Shown here piece after piece: positions 25,578 to 34,287 of a stretch of 64,000 nucleotides of DNA (within the stretch, counting starts at the first letter, position 1; each line of letters starts with the position of its first letter). Where the stretch lies: the NCBI GenBank assembly GCA_934691925.1, contig CAKUTI010000002.1, forward strand, positions 1-64,000, given 5' to 3'. The stretch comes from an uncultured Treponema sp. (GTDB taxonomy: Bacteria > Spirochaetota > Spirochaetia > Treponematales > Treponemataceae). The translations under genes and the position numbers were made by a program. The notes under the pieces were generated by a model. The model searched no databases and was not told the DNA's origin. It was given only the letters and a program-made list of their open reading frames with translations.

Positions 25578-27398
25578 TTATTCTGACGTGCGGCTCAAAA
25601 ACACAAAGCAGGCTGCAGCAAACAGTACCGCGAGAATCGAGACAGAAGCGACAAGCGCGAAATTCCCTGTAAAAGACACAAGAACAAAATTCAAAAGCTT
25701 CATTCCGTACAGGACAAGTTCAAGCCCAATAAAAATCACAAGCGACACAAATGGCATTATGAAAATCCACTTGAACTTGAAAAGCGCTGTCTCTGTCCTG
25801 TAGTTCCATGCGATACACGCCAAAAACATAAACGCAAGAAGCATAAAAAGCGGATAAGTGATTCTGCTTAGGAAAATCGAGCTGTAAATCGCAGGCGAGA
25901 AACCGAAATCGTGGGCTTTAGGAAGCAGCTTCAAAAGAGAAATCATGCTCATTTTTTCCGCTCCAACTCCGGCGTCGCAAAGCATATTGAAATCGCTCAT
26001 CGAAAGCGCGAGAACAAAATAATTCTTCAGGTCGTCGGCATTTTTTCCAAGCTCCGCGTCAAATTCGTAGACAGGCGAAATCTTGTCCTTTTTCTCGTTC
26101 TGGGAAATTCCCTCAAGAATAAGATAAGGAACGCTCACAAAATCATCTTTGATTCCGAATTCGGCCTTTGTCGCCTTGTCAAAAGTTCCGACGTTCACAG
26201 AAAACATTTTCGCGTAAGGAACTGAAAGCGACATTCTGAAAAATCCGTCCTTGTCAAAACTCATCAGCTTGAAGCCGCGCAGATACTGAACCATTTTTCC
26301 GACATTTTTCACCGGCGTGATTCCTCTGATATAAACCACGTCCTTCGAGCCGTCGTCATGGGAAACCGCAAAGAAAATGTCGTTCGCAGTTTCAAATCTC
26401 TTCAAGTCGTCTGTTTCTTCTATAAAAAAGCACTGCTTCTTGACCCGCTCCTCTGTGATTTTCAGGAACTGTGAAACGTCAGGATCGCGGGCTGCAAGCT
26501 CATTCGCGTTTGAAATCTCCAGAAACTGATAATAAGCCTCAACATTGTCGCCGTTTATCATGCTCATATAAGCGTCTCGTTTTTTCCTGAAAAGAATCTG
26601 CTCCTCAGTCTCCTCAAAAATTTTCGTCTCAAAGAGATGATTCCATGCCTCGCTTGCAAGACGCTGCGCCGCCTGAAAATTCGAGTCGCGTGCGTTTCCA
26701 ATGTTCACCGCCATATAAGCGTAGTAATGCGCGTGAAACCAGTCGCTTTCTTCCTCAGCCTTGCGCGCCTTTTTCAAGAGCGAATAGACAGTCTCGCCGT
26801 CGCTTTCCTCAACAGGAACATAGACAAATTTCGGCTGATCCGAGCTTCGCTCCTTTTCAACGCCTTTTAAGGCCTTGACTGCCGCGCCCGCAAGGTCTTT
26901 TAGACGCTGCGCATTCCGGTCTTTCGGATTCACCGCAACAGCATTAAAAGAATATTCGTAAGCCTGCTGCATTTTTCCCTGCTGATAGTAAGAATCGGCA
27001 AGCTTCATATATTCGTCAAAAAGAGCCGGCTTTATCTCCTCGATTTTTAGCTTGTCCTGGCAAAGAGGCAGAAAAACTTCCGTGGCGAGCGAAATTCCAA
27101 GAACCAAGAAAAGCGAGACAACCATCGTTTTCTTGAAGTGCATGATTATCGCCTTTGAATATTTTATTTTCGCTTTGTTCGCGTTAAGCCCGTAGGAAAT
27201 CGACGCGCCGACAAGAAAAGCACACATCACAAGAGACGGAAGAATCTTCAGAAAATAGACAAGTCCTCGTACAACGAGATAATGTGTCTTTATTCCGTCC
27301 AGAAGCGGCGGAACGTGCTGAAAAACAAATGAAGCTCCGAGACAGCAGGCGAAAGCCAAAAGCGCGTAAGAAAAAATTATCAGACCTGTCTTTCTCAT
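25578..27398 (-). CDS. Membrane protein of unknown function with TPR-like middle
   Basis: A 606-residue protein not assigned to a family. Three hydrophobic segments lie near the N-terminus (about 7-30, 45-70, 88-108). A soluble helical region about 125-330 contains TPR-like helices (YYQQGKMQQAYEYSFNAVAVNP). Three more membrane spans follow near the C-terminus (about 510-600). Start and stop overlap with the upstream gene (27398) by one base, TAATG style, so the two are translationally coupled and probably work together in the membrane. Its function is not known. Confidence 0.7.
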   Translation of the reverse strand: MRKTGLIIFSYALLAFACCLGASFVFQHVPPLLDGIKTHYLVVRGLVYFLKILPSLVMCAFLVGASISYGLNANKAKIKYSKAIIMHFKKTMVVSLFLVLGISLATEVFLPLCQDKLKIEEIKPALFDEYMKLADSYYQQGKMQQAYEYSFNAVAVNPKDRNAQRLKDLAGAAVKALKGVEKERSSDQPKFVYVPVEESDGETVYSLLKKARKAEEESDWFHAHYYAYMAVNIGNARDSNFQAAQRLASEAWNHLFETKIFEETEEQILFRKKRDAYMSMINGDNVEAYYQFLEISNANELAARDPDVSQFLKITEERVKKQCFFIEETDDLKRFETANDIFFAVSHDDGSKDVVYIRGITPVKNVGKMVQYLRGFKLMSFDKDGFFRMSLSVPYAKMFSVNVGTFDKATKAEFGIKDDFVSVPYLILEGISQNEKKDKISPVYEFDAELGKNADDLKNYFVLALSMSDFNMLCDAGVGAEKMSMISLLKLLPKAHDFGFSPAIYSSIFLSRITYPLFMLLAFMFLACIAWNYRTETALFKFKWIFIMPFVSLVIFIGLELVLYGMKLLNFVLVSFTGNFALVASVSILAVLFAAACFVFLSRTSE

Positions 27399-28366
27399 TA
27401 AATTTCTCTCCTTGCAGAATCCCCGGATTTTTTATAGCGGTAGATTCCCATCGCAAGCCCGTAAAAAAGCAGGACAGCCGCAATCAAAAAGTTAATCAGA
27501 AGAATCAGCGGATTTTCAAAAGGAGCAAAGTCCGAAAGCCTTGCGTTCATCTGGCGAAGCCCCGACGGAAAATATCCCATATAATAGAAATAGTTCACAA
27601 AGACAATAAGAATTTGAGAGGCAATCACCGAGAAAGCGGAGGCAAGCCGCCACGAGCTGAAAAACTGCACTCCGTAAGTTGAAAGAAGCGCGAGTCCGAG
27701 CGAAGCGAACAAAAGCCACGGGAAAAAGCCCGAATAATTCGTGTTCGCCGCCGCGATTATCAGCGAAGAATAAAGCGCAATCGGATAAGTCACATATTTC
27801 GGCGGCTGGAGCGCGTTTTTTATCAGAATGTCGGAATAAGGATAAGCCGAGTCGTTTGTTACAGGCAAATCGTAAAAGCTAGAAAGCTTTCCGCCCTCGC
27901 CCAAAAGCCCTGAGACATCGATAAAAATTCCGTCAGCGTTTCCGTTTTCAAGAATTCTAGAATAATAAGAAACTCCGCTAGCGTCCTCGCGGAAAAGCCC
28001 TGCGGAAGTCTTGTTCACACGAAGAGAAGTCTCCTTCGCCTCGAATTTTGAGAAAAGTCCGAGCGAGACAGGAATAAAAACAAGCCACGTCAAAAGCCCG
28101 AGACAAATATAAGTCGCAAGAGAAGCGAGCTGAGCTTTCCTGTTTCTAATCATAAAAAGAATTATCGAGACGAGAGACGCCGCGCCCACAGCAGGAAAGG
28201 AAATGCAAAGCCCGCAAAGGAAGCTGTCAAGCGAGAACAGCGAAGAAGGCACGTCCGTCACATAAGACATCATATCCGCGTTGAACATAAACAAGGTCGC
28301 AAGAATCGCAGTTCCAAAAACGCAGATTAAAACATACATCAAAATAATAGTCAGAGATTTTTTCAT
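27398..28366 (-). CDS. Integral membrane protein of unknown function
   Basis: A 322-residue protein from ATG 28366 (MKKSLTIILMYVL). The longer frame to 28408 is rejected because it begins inside the terminator of the preceding gene. About six hydrophobic segments surround one extracytoplasmic loop (about 105-180: KTSAGLFREDASGVSYYSRI...DVSGLLGEGG). The layout of spans around a soluble loop vaguely recalls LptF/LptG-type permeases, but no motif supports that call. It is coupled to 25578-27398 by a one-base overlap. Confidence 0.65.
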   Translation of the reverse strand: MKKSLTIILMYVLICVFGTAILATLFMFNADMMSYVTDVPSSLFSLDSFLCGLCISFPAVGAASLVSIILFMIRNRKAQLASLATYICLGLLTWLVFIPVSLGLFSKFEAKETSLRVNKTSAGLFREDASGVSYYSRILENGNADGIFIDVSGLLGEGGKLSSFYDLPVTNDSAYPYSDILIKNALQPPKYVTYPIALYSSLIIAAANTNYSGFFPWLLFASLGLALLSTYGVQFFSSWRLASAFSVIASQILIVFVNYFYYMGYFPSGLRQMNARLSDFAPFENPLILLINFLIAAVLLFYGLAMGIYRYKKSGDSARREI

Positions 28367-28396
28367 TTTTGTAAGATGATAACACGAAAAGGAGAT

Positions 28397-28432
28397 AAAA
28401 AAAACCACTCCGCAGCCGAACTGACGGAATGG
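28397..28432 (-). terminator. Terminator of the STAS gene
   Basis: On the minus strand, CCATTCCG pairs with CGGAGTGG (one G-U) and T8 follows. It lies just before the start of the membrane-protein pair. Confidence 0.65.
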
Positions 28433-28452
28433 CTTTCAAAATGAATCCGATT

Positions 28453-29004
28453 TTAGCCTAAGAAAACCTGGCCTTGCTGGTCAATCGCAAGAATAGACTT
28501 GCATTCAGAGCAGCGGAATCTTCCCGCTCTCGTTGTCTTTAGCCGCTTTGAGCAGACTGGGCAGTTGAAAATCTTCGGGAAAACGCTTTCCATTACAGGC
28601 GCGCCCTGCTTAAAATACTGGACTGCGTCCGTCATCGAATCCTTGATATTAAAGAACTGAGAAAATCCCAAAAGCTGGAAAACTTCATACACTTTCGGCT
28701 GAATTTCAAGAAGAACAATGTCTCCGCCCTTTGGCTTAATCATCTTCAAGAAAGCTGTGAAAGAGCCGATTCCTGTTGATGAGACATAGTTCAAGGCAGA
28801 GCAGTTAAAAATCAGATTGATGAATCCTGCCTCGACTACCTTTGATATTCTCTTCTGGAAAAAACTTGAGTTGTAAGTATCGATGTAGCCGTTAAGGTAA
28901 ACAATAAGACCGTTTTCAACATCGTCAAGTTTTTCAAGATTAATTTTAAGGCTGTCGTCTCTCTCGTCGTTAAAACCCGGAACAAGATTGTTGTTGTTGC
29001 CCAT
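28453..29004 (-). CDS. STAS-domain protein with C-terminal zinc ribbon
   Basis: A 183-residue protein. The STAS domain (about 18-125) is of the anti-sigma-factor-antagonist type, with the phosphorylatable-serine region NYVSSTGIGSF. A treble-clef/zinc ribbon (about 145-175) follows: CPVCSKRL then CSECKS. STAS antagonists bind anti-sigma kinases in partner-switching pathways (family knowledge); the attached metal ribbon is an unusual addition. The ATG at 29004 is preferred over an in-frame GTG at 29013, because AAGGTGG then lies at the right distance. No partner kinase or phosphatase gene is adjacent, so the pathway is not defined here. Confidence 0.85.
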   Translation of the reverse strand: MGNNNNLVPGFNDERDDSLKINLEKLDDVENGLIVYLNGYIDTYNSSFFQKRISKVVEAGFINLIFNCSALNYVSSTGIGSFTAFLKMIKPKGGDIVLLEIQPKVYEVFQLLGFSQFFNIKDSMTDAVQYFKQGAPVMESVFPKIFNCPVCSKRLKTTRAGRFRCSECKSILAIDQQGQVFLG

Positions 29005-29158
29005 TTTTTCCACCTTAATATCTTTTTTCTAAGATAACTATTATTAGTTTATAGTAAAAATCTCCATTTTGTCTAGTAAAAGACCTATTATATAATCGGC
29101 ACGCAAAAGAGCAGTTATTAAAGAAACTTTAATCAAAATGTGATATTATCTTTTCGGA

Positions 29159-29884
29159 ATGAATCTTTCAAATATTGTGATTGTGCTAGACCGGCCTGAC
29201 GAAAGCAGAAATATCGGCTCGGTGTGCAGGGCGATGGCAAACAGCGACATCAAAGAACTCAGGATTGTCGGAAAAAAATCAGATTACGATGAGGAGCGCG
29301 TGAGAATTCTTGCGATTCACGCCGCATACATCTGGGAAAACGCAAGATTTTTCAGCTCGATTACAGAAGCGGTTTCCGACTGCGCGATTGCGGCTGGAAC
29401 TACGCGGCGCAGAGGAAAAAAGCGCGGAAAGCTTCTTCTGCCGGAGGAATTCGCCGAAATTGCCTCGTCAGCAACGGAAAAAAACGCGAAAGTCGCAGTT
29501 GTTTTTGGAAACGAGCGTACAGGACTTGAAGAAGAGGAGCTTGACGAATGTACGATGGGAGTCACAATTCCGTCGTCAGACGATTTCGGCTCGCTAAATC
29601 TTTCGCATGCGGTTCAGATTATCTCGTATCAGCTTTTCAGGGCAGGAAAAAAGATTTCAAAAGGCTCTGTTCCGGTTTGTCTGGACAGGCTCGACAAAAC
29701 AGTCGGAAAAATCTCAGAAAGCCTTGAAAAAATCGGATTCTTCAAGGTTGCAGGAAAAGACGATATGGAGCGTTTCTGGCGAGATGTGCTTTCAAGGGCG
29801 GAACTCAGCGAAAGCGAGGCAGCCTACATTGAAAAAACTTTCTCAAAAGCCGCAGGCCTCGCGTCAAAATCATTGTCTTCTTAA
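29159..29884 (+). CDS. tRNA/rRNA 2'-O-methyltransferase, TrmJ-like (SPOUT)
   Basis: A 241-residue SpoU-class knotted methyltransferase. The N-terminal motif is IVLDRPDESRNIGSVCRAMAN. SAM-binding motifs 2 and 3 are VVFGNERTGLEEEEL and IPSSDDFGSLNLSHAVQI. Residues after 165 form a helical extension, as in TrmJ, which methylates the ribose of nucleotide 32 in tRNAs (family knowledge). The exact substrate is not certain; other SpoU rRNA enzymes look alike. Its end overlaps the convergent sigma-54 activator gene by 4 bp. Confidence 0.88.
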   Translation: MNLSNIVIVLDRPDESRNIGSVCRAMANSDIKELRIVGKKSDYDEERVRILAIHAAYIWENARFFSSITEAVSDCAIAAGTTRRRGKKRGKLLLPEEFAEIASSATEKNAKVAVVFGNERTGLEEEELDECTMGVTIPSSDDFGSLNLSHAVQIISYQLFRAGKKISKGSVPVCLDRLDKTVGKISESLEKIGFFKVAGKDDMERFWRDVLSRAELSESEAAYIEKTFSKAAGLASKSLSS

Positions 29885-31104
29885 AACTCGATATGTTCCG
29901 GGCCGATTTCGTCATCATCGCAAAAGACAATCGCTCGGTTCAGGCAGTTTTCAAGCTCGCCGATGTTCTCTGGCCAGCTATGAGTTTGAAGAAGCCGAAT
30001 TGCGTTCAACGAAAGACGCTTGCCTCTTCCGTGCTTTTTCATGTATTCAGAGACAATCAGAGGAATGTCTTCCTTGCGCTTTCTAAGCGGCGGAACTTCA
30101 ATCAAAAGATTTTTTATTCTGCGGTAAAGGTCCTGACGGAATTCTCCCTCGGCGACCTTTTTCTGAAGATTTGAATTCGTGGCAAAAACAAGCCGCGCGT
30201 CTGTCTGCTTCGCCCGGCTCGCGCCGACTGGAAAAAATTCTTTCTTGTCGATTACGCGCAGAAGTTTCGTCTGAAGATGCTTTGGAAGCTCGCCGATTTC
30301 ATCTAAAAACAAGGTTGTGTTCTGTGCTTCCTCGAAAATTCCGCAATGCTCGCTTTCCGCTCCTGTAAAAGCTCCTTTTCTGTGTCCGAAAAGAGCGCTT
30401 TCAAAAAGCCCCTCGGAAATTTCATTCACGTTGAATTCAAGGATTTTCTCGTTTTTCCGCCCTGAAATCTCGTGAATCGCATTTGCCGCAAGCGTTTTTC
30501 CGCTTCCAGTCTCGCCTACAATCAGAACTGGCAAGTCGCTCCGGGCAGCTTTCACAAGTTTTCTTTTAAATTCAAAAACCGCGTCCGAAGAGCCGATTAT
30601 CTTGTCGAAACTCTCGCTTCTGATTTTCTCGTCAGGATTCTTGTTTTTTGTTTCCCCTTGATTTTCAAATGGCGATTTTTGCAAAGATTTTTTAAGAGGA
30701 TTTCTTTTTGAATCAGATTTCAATTTTCTTTCAGAATTTTTCCTAAGATTTCTTTCAGCTTTAAGGACAGAATCATCAAAGCCGCAAGAACCGGAAAGAA
30801 CAGAAAATTTTGATGAAGCCTTAAATTCGCTTGATTTTAGAAAATCTTCTTTTAGGAGCTGTTCAATCTCTGAAAAACCATTGAAAACTTGGCAGAAAAT
30901 TTCTCCGCTGGAAGCAAAATCTTTAATCTCCTCAGTAAGGATTTCTGAATCGGCGTAAAAAGAATTGAGTTTTTTGTATTCAAGAAAAATTTTCAGCGTC
31001 GCGAGCTCCGAGACGACATACAGCGGCATTACAGAGCCGAATTCTTGCCTGAGCTTTTGAATCAAGTTTAAATTTGTCGTCAGGATAACTCTCGGCGATG
31101 ACAT
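29881..31104 (-). CDS. Sigma-54 activator (AAA+) without a DNA-binding domain
   Basis: A 407-residue product. The N-terminal ~95 residues resemble a degenerate receiver or sensory domain. A Lys/Ser-rich linker follows, then the AAA+ core: Walker A GETGSGKT, the sigma-54 contact loop GAFTGA, Walker B FLDEIGEL and arginine-finger region RQDLYRRI. The chain stops right after the AAA+ lid (SWPENIGELENCLNRA...GPEHIEF), where most relatives continue into a Fis-type helix-turn-helix. It could therefore act from solution, as FlgR-type activators do (family knowledge). The start is ATG 31104, overlapping the upstream glycosyltransferase stop (ATGA). It is the last gene of a four-gene operon. Confidence 0.9.
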   Translation of the reverse strand: MSSPRVILTTNLNLIQKLRQEFGSVMPLYVVSELATLKIFLEYKKLNSFYADSEILTEEIKDFASSGEIFCQVFNGFSEIEQLLKEDFLKSSEFKASSKFSVLSGSCGFDDSVLKAERNLRKNSERKLKSDSKRNPLKKSLQKSPFENQGETKNKNPDEKIRSESFDKIIGSSDAVFEFKRKLVKAARSDLPVLIVGETGSGKTLAANAIHEISGRKNEKILEFNVNEISEGLFESALFGHRKGAFTGAESEHCGIFEEAQNTTLFLDEIGELPKHLQTKLLRVIDKKEFFPVGASRAKQTDARLVFATNSNLQKKVAEGEFRQDLYRRIKNLLIEVPPLRKRKEDIPLIVSEYMKKHGRGKRLSLNAIRLLQTHSWPENIGELENCLNRAIVFCDDDEIGPEHIEF

Positions 31105-31853
31105 CAGGCTTTTTTCTCGTCCTTTTTGAAGAGCCGTGTCCACAAAACAAAAATCTTGAACTTAGCGAACGGAAAAACAAGAAAGATTTTCAGCGGATTG
31201 TGCGCAATCTCGTGCCAAATCTCGTGTCCGCGCTCGAACGACTTTTCATTCACGCGCTTGATTCTGTCCGCGAAAATTCCGATGCAGTCGCGGTAATAGA
31301 CAAAAATGCTGTCCGAGAATCTCTCGCGGCGGTGATAAGACCAAAGATTTTTTTCCTTGATTCCCTCGCTCACAATCGCAAGGGACGGAGATGATTTTCT
31401 GATTGCGGCTACAACATCATCTTCCGCCTGCTTTGGATAATATCCGACATAGCGTCCGACAATGTGAAGATTCCTGAAAGTCGCCCTTACATTTTTTTCC
31501 GCAGTCTGGAGAGCCTTTTTTCGCCCGCCAAAAAGATAAAGCGACTTGTAATGCGCCTCGAGCGTGTTCAAAATCTGAATCAAAGTCGTGAACGGATTAT
31601 ATCTGACTGGAACATCAAGCTTTAAGAATTTCGCGGCGTTCAGAATGCTTTTTGAAACCGGCAGAATCAAGTCTGCGTTTGAAAGGCAGTCCTTGAAGTC
31701 CTTTTTCTTATTTCTTCCGCGGATCAAATCCCAGACCGAAAGAAAGACAATCTGCCTTGCCCCGGGCTTTTCAAGAATTTCAAGAACAGTTCTTTCAAGT
31801 TCCTCTTGAGCGCAAATGTCAACAGGAACGCCTAAAATCTCGATTCGCTTCAT
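31104..31853 (-). CDS. WecG/TagA/CpsF-family glycosyltransferase
   Basis: A 249-residue member of glycosyltransferase family 26. Typical blocks are ILGVPVDI, NADLILPVSKSIL (usually 'ADGxGV'), LYLFGGRKKALQTAEKN and VGYYPKQAEDDVV. A basic C-terminus is rich in aromatic residues (FLVFPFAKFKIFVLWTRLFKK) and likely membrane-associated. Family members add a sugar to a lipid-linked precursor of surface polysaccharide or teichoic acid. The usual catalytic 'AD..G' pattern is altered here (ADLILPVSKS), so activity or substrate may differ. It overlaps rsmE upstream and the sigma-54 activator downstream by 4 bp and 1 bp. Confidence 0.85.
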   Translation of the reverse strand: MKRIEILGVPVDICAQEELERTVLEILEKPGARQIVFLSVWDLIRGRNKKKDFKDCLSNADLILPVSKSILNAAKFLKLDVPVRYNPFTTLIQILNTLEAHYKSLYLFGGRKKALQTAEKNVRATFRNLHIVGRYVGYYPKQAEDDVVAAIRKSSPSLAIVSEGIKEKNLWSYHRRERFSDSIFVYYRDCIGIFADRIKRVNEKSFERGHEIWHEIAHNPLKIFLVFPFAKFKIFVLWTRLFKKDEKKA

Positions 31854-32734
31854 CGCTCTCTCCACGCTTTTGAAGCCGCATTCTGCAAGACAGCAGTTCC
31901 ATACAAGGCGGCCGTTTCACATCTTAAAATATTTGTCTTGAAGTGAACAGCGTAAAATCCGCAATCCAAAAGTTTTTTTATCTCGTCCGGGCTGATTCCG
32001 CCCTCGCTTCCGCAGACAACAGCACATTTTTTCAAATTTTTTGACTTTGAAGCAATTTCCGCCTTTTCAAAAGCCGAGTCAAAATCAGTTGTGAACTCGC
32101 TCCGCTCGTAAAGCACAAATCCAAAAACGCCGTAATCGCCAGAAACTGACTTTTGAATCTCGTTTTTCCAGATTTCGCACATTTCAGAAACGCTGACGGC
32201 GTTTTCCACAACAGTATTCACCGCGCTTCCGCTCTGCTGCCTCGCTTCCTTTATAATCCGCTCAAAACGCTCGCCGCGGAAATTCATTTTTTCCGCGCCT
32301 TTCTGACTGAAATCAGACGCGACTGGAATTATTTTTGAGACTCCGCACTCGGCCGCCTGACGCACAATCAAGTCAAATTTTGATGATTTCGGAACAAACA
32401 TAAAAAGATAATATTCAATTTGATTGTCCTCATTTTCATTTTGCTCAGGCTGGTTTTCAATCAAATTGTCTGAATTGAAAGTTTTTCCAGTTTTGTCGGA
32501 TTTACAGGCTTTGCCAATCTCATCTTTTCCGGCGCAGACTTGAAGCACAAGTTTTTTTTCAGAATCGTCTGCCTTGCACAAAGTCATATTCTGCAACTTT
32601 CCGTCTGGAAGCCGGACTGAGACCATATCGCCGGCTTTCAACCGCAAAACCTGACGCATATATCTGAAGTCTTTTCCGGAAATTTCTAGGAGACCATTTT
32701 TATCTAAATTTTTCTGGGAAATGTACTGGCGCAT
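31850..32734 (-). CDS. rsmE: 16S rRNA (uracil-1498-N3)-methyltransferase, RsmE copy 1
   Basis: A SPOUT methyltransferase modifying U1498 of 16S rRNA. It has 294 residues. The PUA-like N-terminus (about 1-75) reads FRYMRQVLRLKAGD. The knot domain has FVPKSSKFDLIVRQAAECGVSKIIP, CGSEGGISPDEI and NILRCETAALYGTAVL, the last being the classic RsmE C-terminal motif. An unusual charged insertion (about 78-110, Asn/Glu/Lys-rich) separates the two parts. It abuts the ctp stop and overlaps the glycosyltransferase gene. A second RsmE-family gene is at 56092-56859. Confidence 0.92.
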   Translation of the reverse strand: MRQYISQKNLDKNGLLEISGKDFRYMRQVLRLKAGDMVSVRLPDGKLQNMTLCKADDSEKKLVLQVCAGKDEIGKACKSDKTGKTFNSDNLIENQPEQNENEDNQIEYYLFMFVPKSSKFDLIVRQAAECGVSKIIPVASDFSQKGAEKMNFRGERFERIIKEARQQSGSAVNTVVENAVSVSEMCEIWKNEIQKSVSGDYGVFGFVLYERSEFTTDFDSAFEKAEIASKSKNLKKCAVVCGSEGGISPDEIKKLLDCGFYAVHFKTNILRCETAALYGTAVLQNAASKAWRER

Positions 32735-34228
32735 TTATTTTTTTGAAGAATCTTCAAGCTGAGCGTCGTCCTGAAGCTCTTTCAAGGTTTTCGCGCTTTT
32801 TATAAGAGCGTCAAAATCTTCTTTTTCAAGAATTTTTATCGCCTCGTCCAGCTGAATGTCGTAGTCCAAATCGTAAAGCATTGAGCCTTTTGTCTTGTAG
32901 ACTTCGTTACGAATCAGCTTGCGGAGACTCGCCTCGTCAATTTCCGTGTAAGTTTTCTTTAAAGTCTTCGCGTATTCTGAAATTTTCTTCTCAGACATTT
33001 CCGCGCCGCCGTTTTTCTCGACATATGCGGAAATCAGATTCTTTCCCATCAAATCCTCAAACTGCTCCTCGCCGTTTTCAGAAAGTGCGGGAAAGAGAAT
33101 CTCGCGGTCCGGCGGAATTCCGATTTTGTCGATGTTCACGTCAGACGGTGTGTAATATCTCGCGACAGTGATTTTAATTCCCTCAGTCTGGGTGAGAGGC
33201 AAAACCTGCTGGACAGAGCCTTTTCCATAGCTTCTCTGGCCGACGAGATAAGCAAGATGATTGTCTTTTAACGCGCCGGAAAGAATCTCAGCCGCGCTTG
33301 CAGAGCCTCGGTTTATCAGAACGACGATTGGAGTGTCTCTCCAAACTGTCTTTCTTTTGCTTGCCGTAAAGACAGAATTCTCGTAGGAAACCCGGCTTTT
33401 TGTGCTTACAATCGGACCGTTGTCGATAAATTTGTCCGCGACATCCGCAACGCTTGTGATAAGTCCGCCCGGATTGTTCCGCAAATCGATTATAAGGCTT
33501 GAAACTCCGCTTTTCTTGAAAGAATTCAACGCTTCCTGAGTTTTTTCAGGAGTAAGCGGCGTAAATTCGATTATTTTAAGATAGCCGATTTTGTTTTTCG
33601 CGCTGGTCTCTATTGTCCCGAATTTCACGGTCGGAACTTCAATAACCGCGCGTTTCAAAGTGACAGGAAATTCAATGTTTTTTCCGCGCCGGATAACCAA
33701 GTCAACGCTTTCTCCGACTTTTCCGCGCAACATTCCGAGAACTTCCTCCATCGAAATTGTGGAAGTGTCAGTTCCGTTCACAGAAATAATCAAGTCGCCA
33801 GCCTGAATTCCAGCCTTGAAGCCCGGAGTGTCCTCAATCGGAGAAGCAACTTCAATATAAGCGGGCTTGTCTGGAGTTGACTCGTAAGCCTTTGAAATCG
33901 AAAGTCCGACTCCGCCGAACTGTCCGTTTGTAGTGTCGCCCAAATTTCTCGAAAGAGACTCGTCAAGATAAGTCGTGTAAGGGTCTGAAAGCTCCGACAA
34001 CATTCCCTTGAGCGCTCCGCGGTACAAAACAGCCGGGTCAACCTCGTCAACATAAGTTTTCTGAATCCAGTCATACAAAGAGCTGAACTGCCCGAGATAT
34101 TTTTTTGAATCCGCATTTTTAGAGCTTTCAGAAGAAGACTCGGCAAAACACTGCGAGCTGATTACAGAAAGAACCAAAAATCCGAAAAGAATTGTCAAAC
34201 GGCGTGCAAGAGAAACGTGCTTTTTCAT
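32735..34228 (-). CDS. ctp: Carboxy-terminal processing protease (S41 family)
   Basis: A periplasmic serine protease of 497 residues that trims or degrades C-termini of envelope proteins. It has a signal peptide ending QCFAES, a PDZ domain (about 95-185, GVGLSISKA...GIQAGDLIISVNG) and an S41 core. The core carries catalytic Ser in INRGSASAAEILSGAL and Lys in GQRSYGKGSVQQVLPL. The C-terminal ~110 residues are helical and charged. It is the first gene of the ctp-rsmE-glycosyltransferase-sigma-54-activator operon, with no spacing between ctp and rsmE. It is divergent from the MinD-like gene. Confidence 0.94.
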   Translation of the reverse strand: MKKHVSLARRLTILFGFLVLSVISSQCFAESSSESSKNADSKKYLGQFSSLYDWIQKTYVDEVDPAVLYRGALKGMLSELSDPYTTYLDESLSRNLGDTTNGQFGGVGLSISKAYESTPDKPAYIEVASPIEDTPGFKAGIQAGDLIISVNGTDTSTISMEEVLGMLRGKVGESVDLVIRRGKNIEFPVTLKRAVIEVPTVKFGTIETSAKNKIGYLKIIEFTPLTPEKTQEALNSFKKSGVSSLIIDLRNNPGGLITSVADVADKFIDNGPIVSTKSRVSYENSVFTASKRKTVWRDTPIVVLINRGSASAAEILSGALKDNHLAYLVGQRSYGKGSVQQVLPLTQTEGIKITVARYYTPSDVNIDKIGIPPDREILFPALSENGEEQFEDLMGKNLISAYVEKNGGAEMSEKKISEYAKTLKKTYTEIDEASLRKLIRNEVYKTKGSMLYDLDYDIQLDEAIKILEKEDFDALIKSAKTLKELQDDAQLEDSSKK

Positions 34229-34287
34229 AAGGCTATTTTATGTTTCTACAATAGAAAAATCAATTATATTATGATACAATCCTTGCC

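Noticed and set aside
28367-28408. Longer start for the 27398 membrane protein
   Set aside because: It falls within the T-run and stem of the STAS gene terminator.
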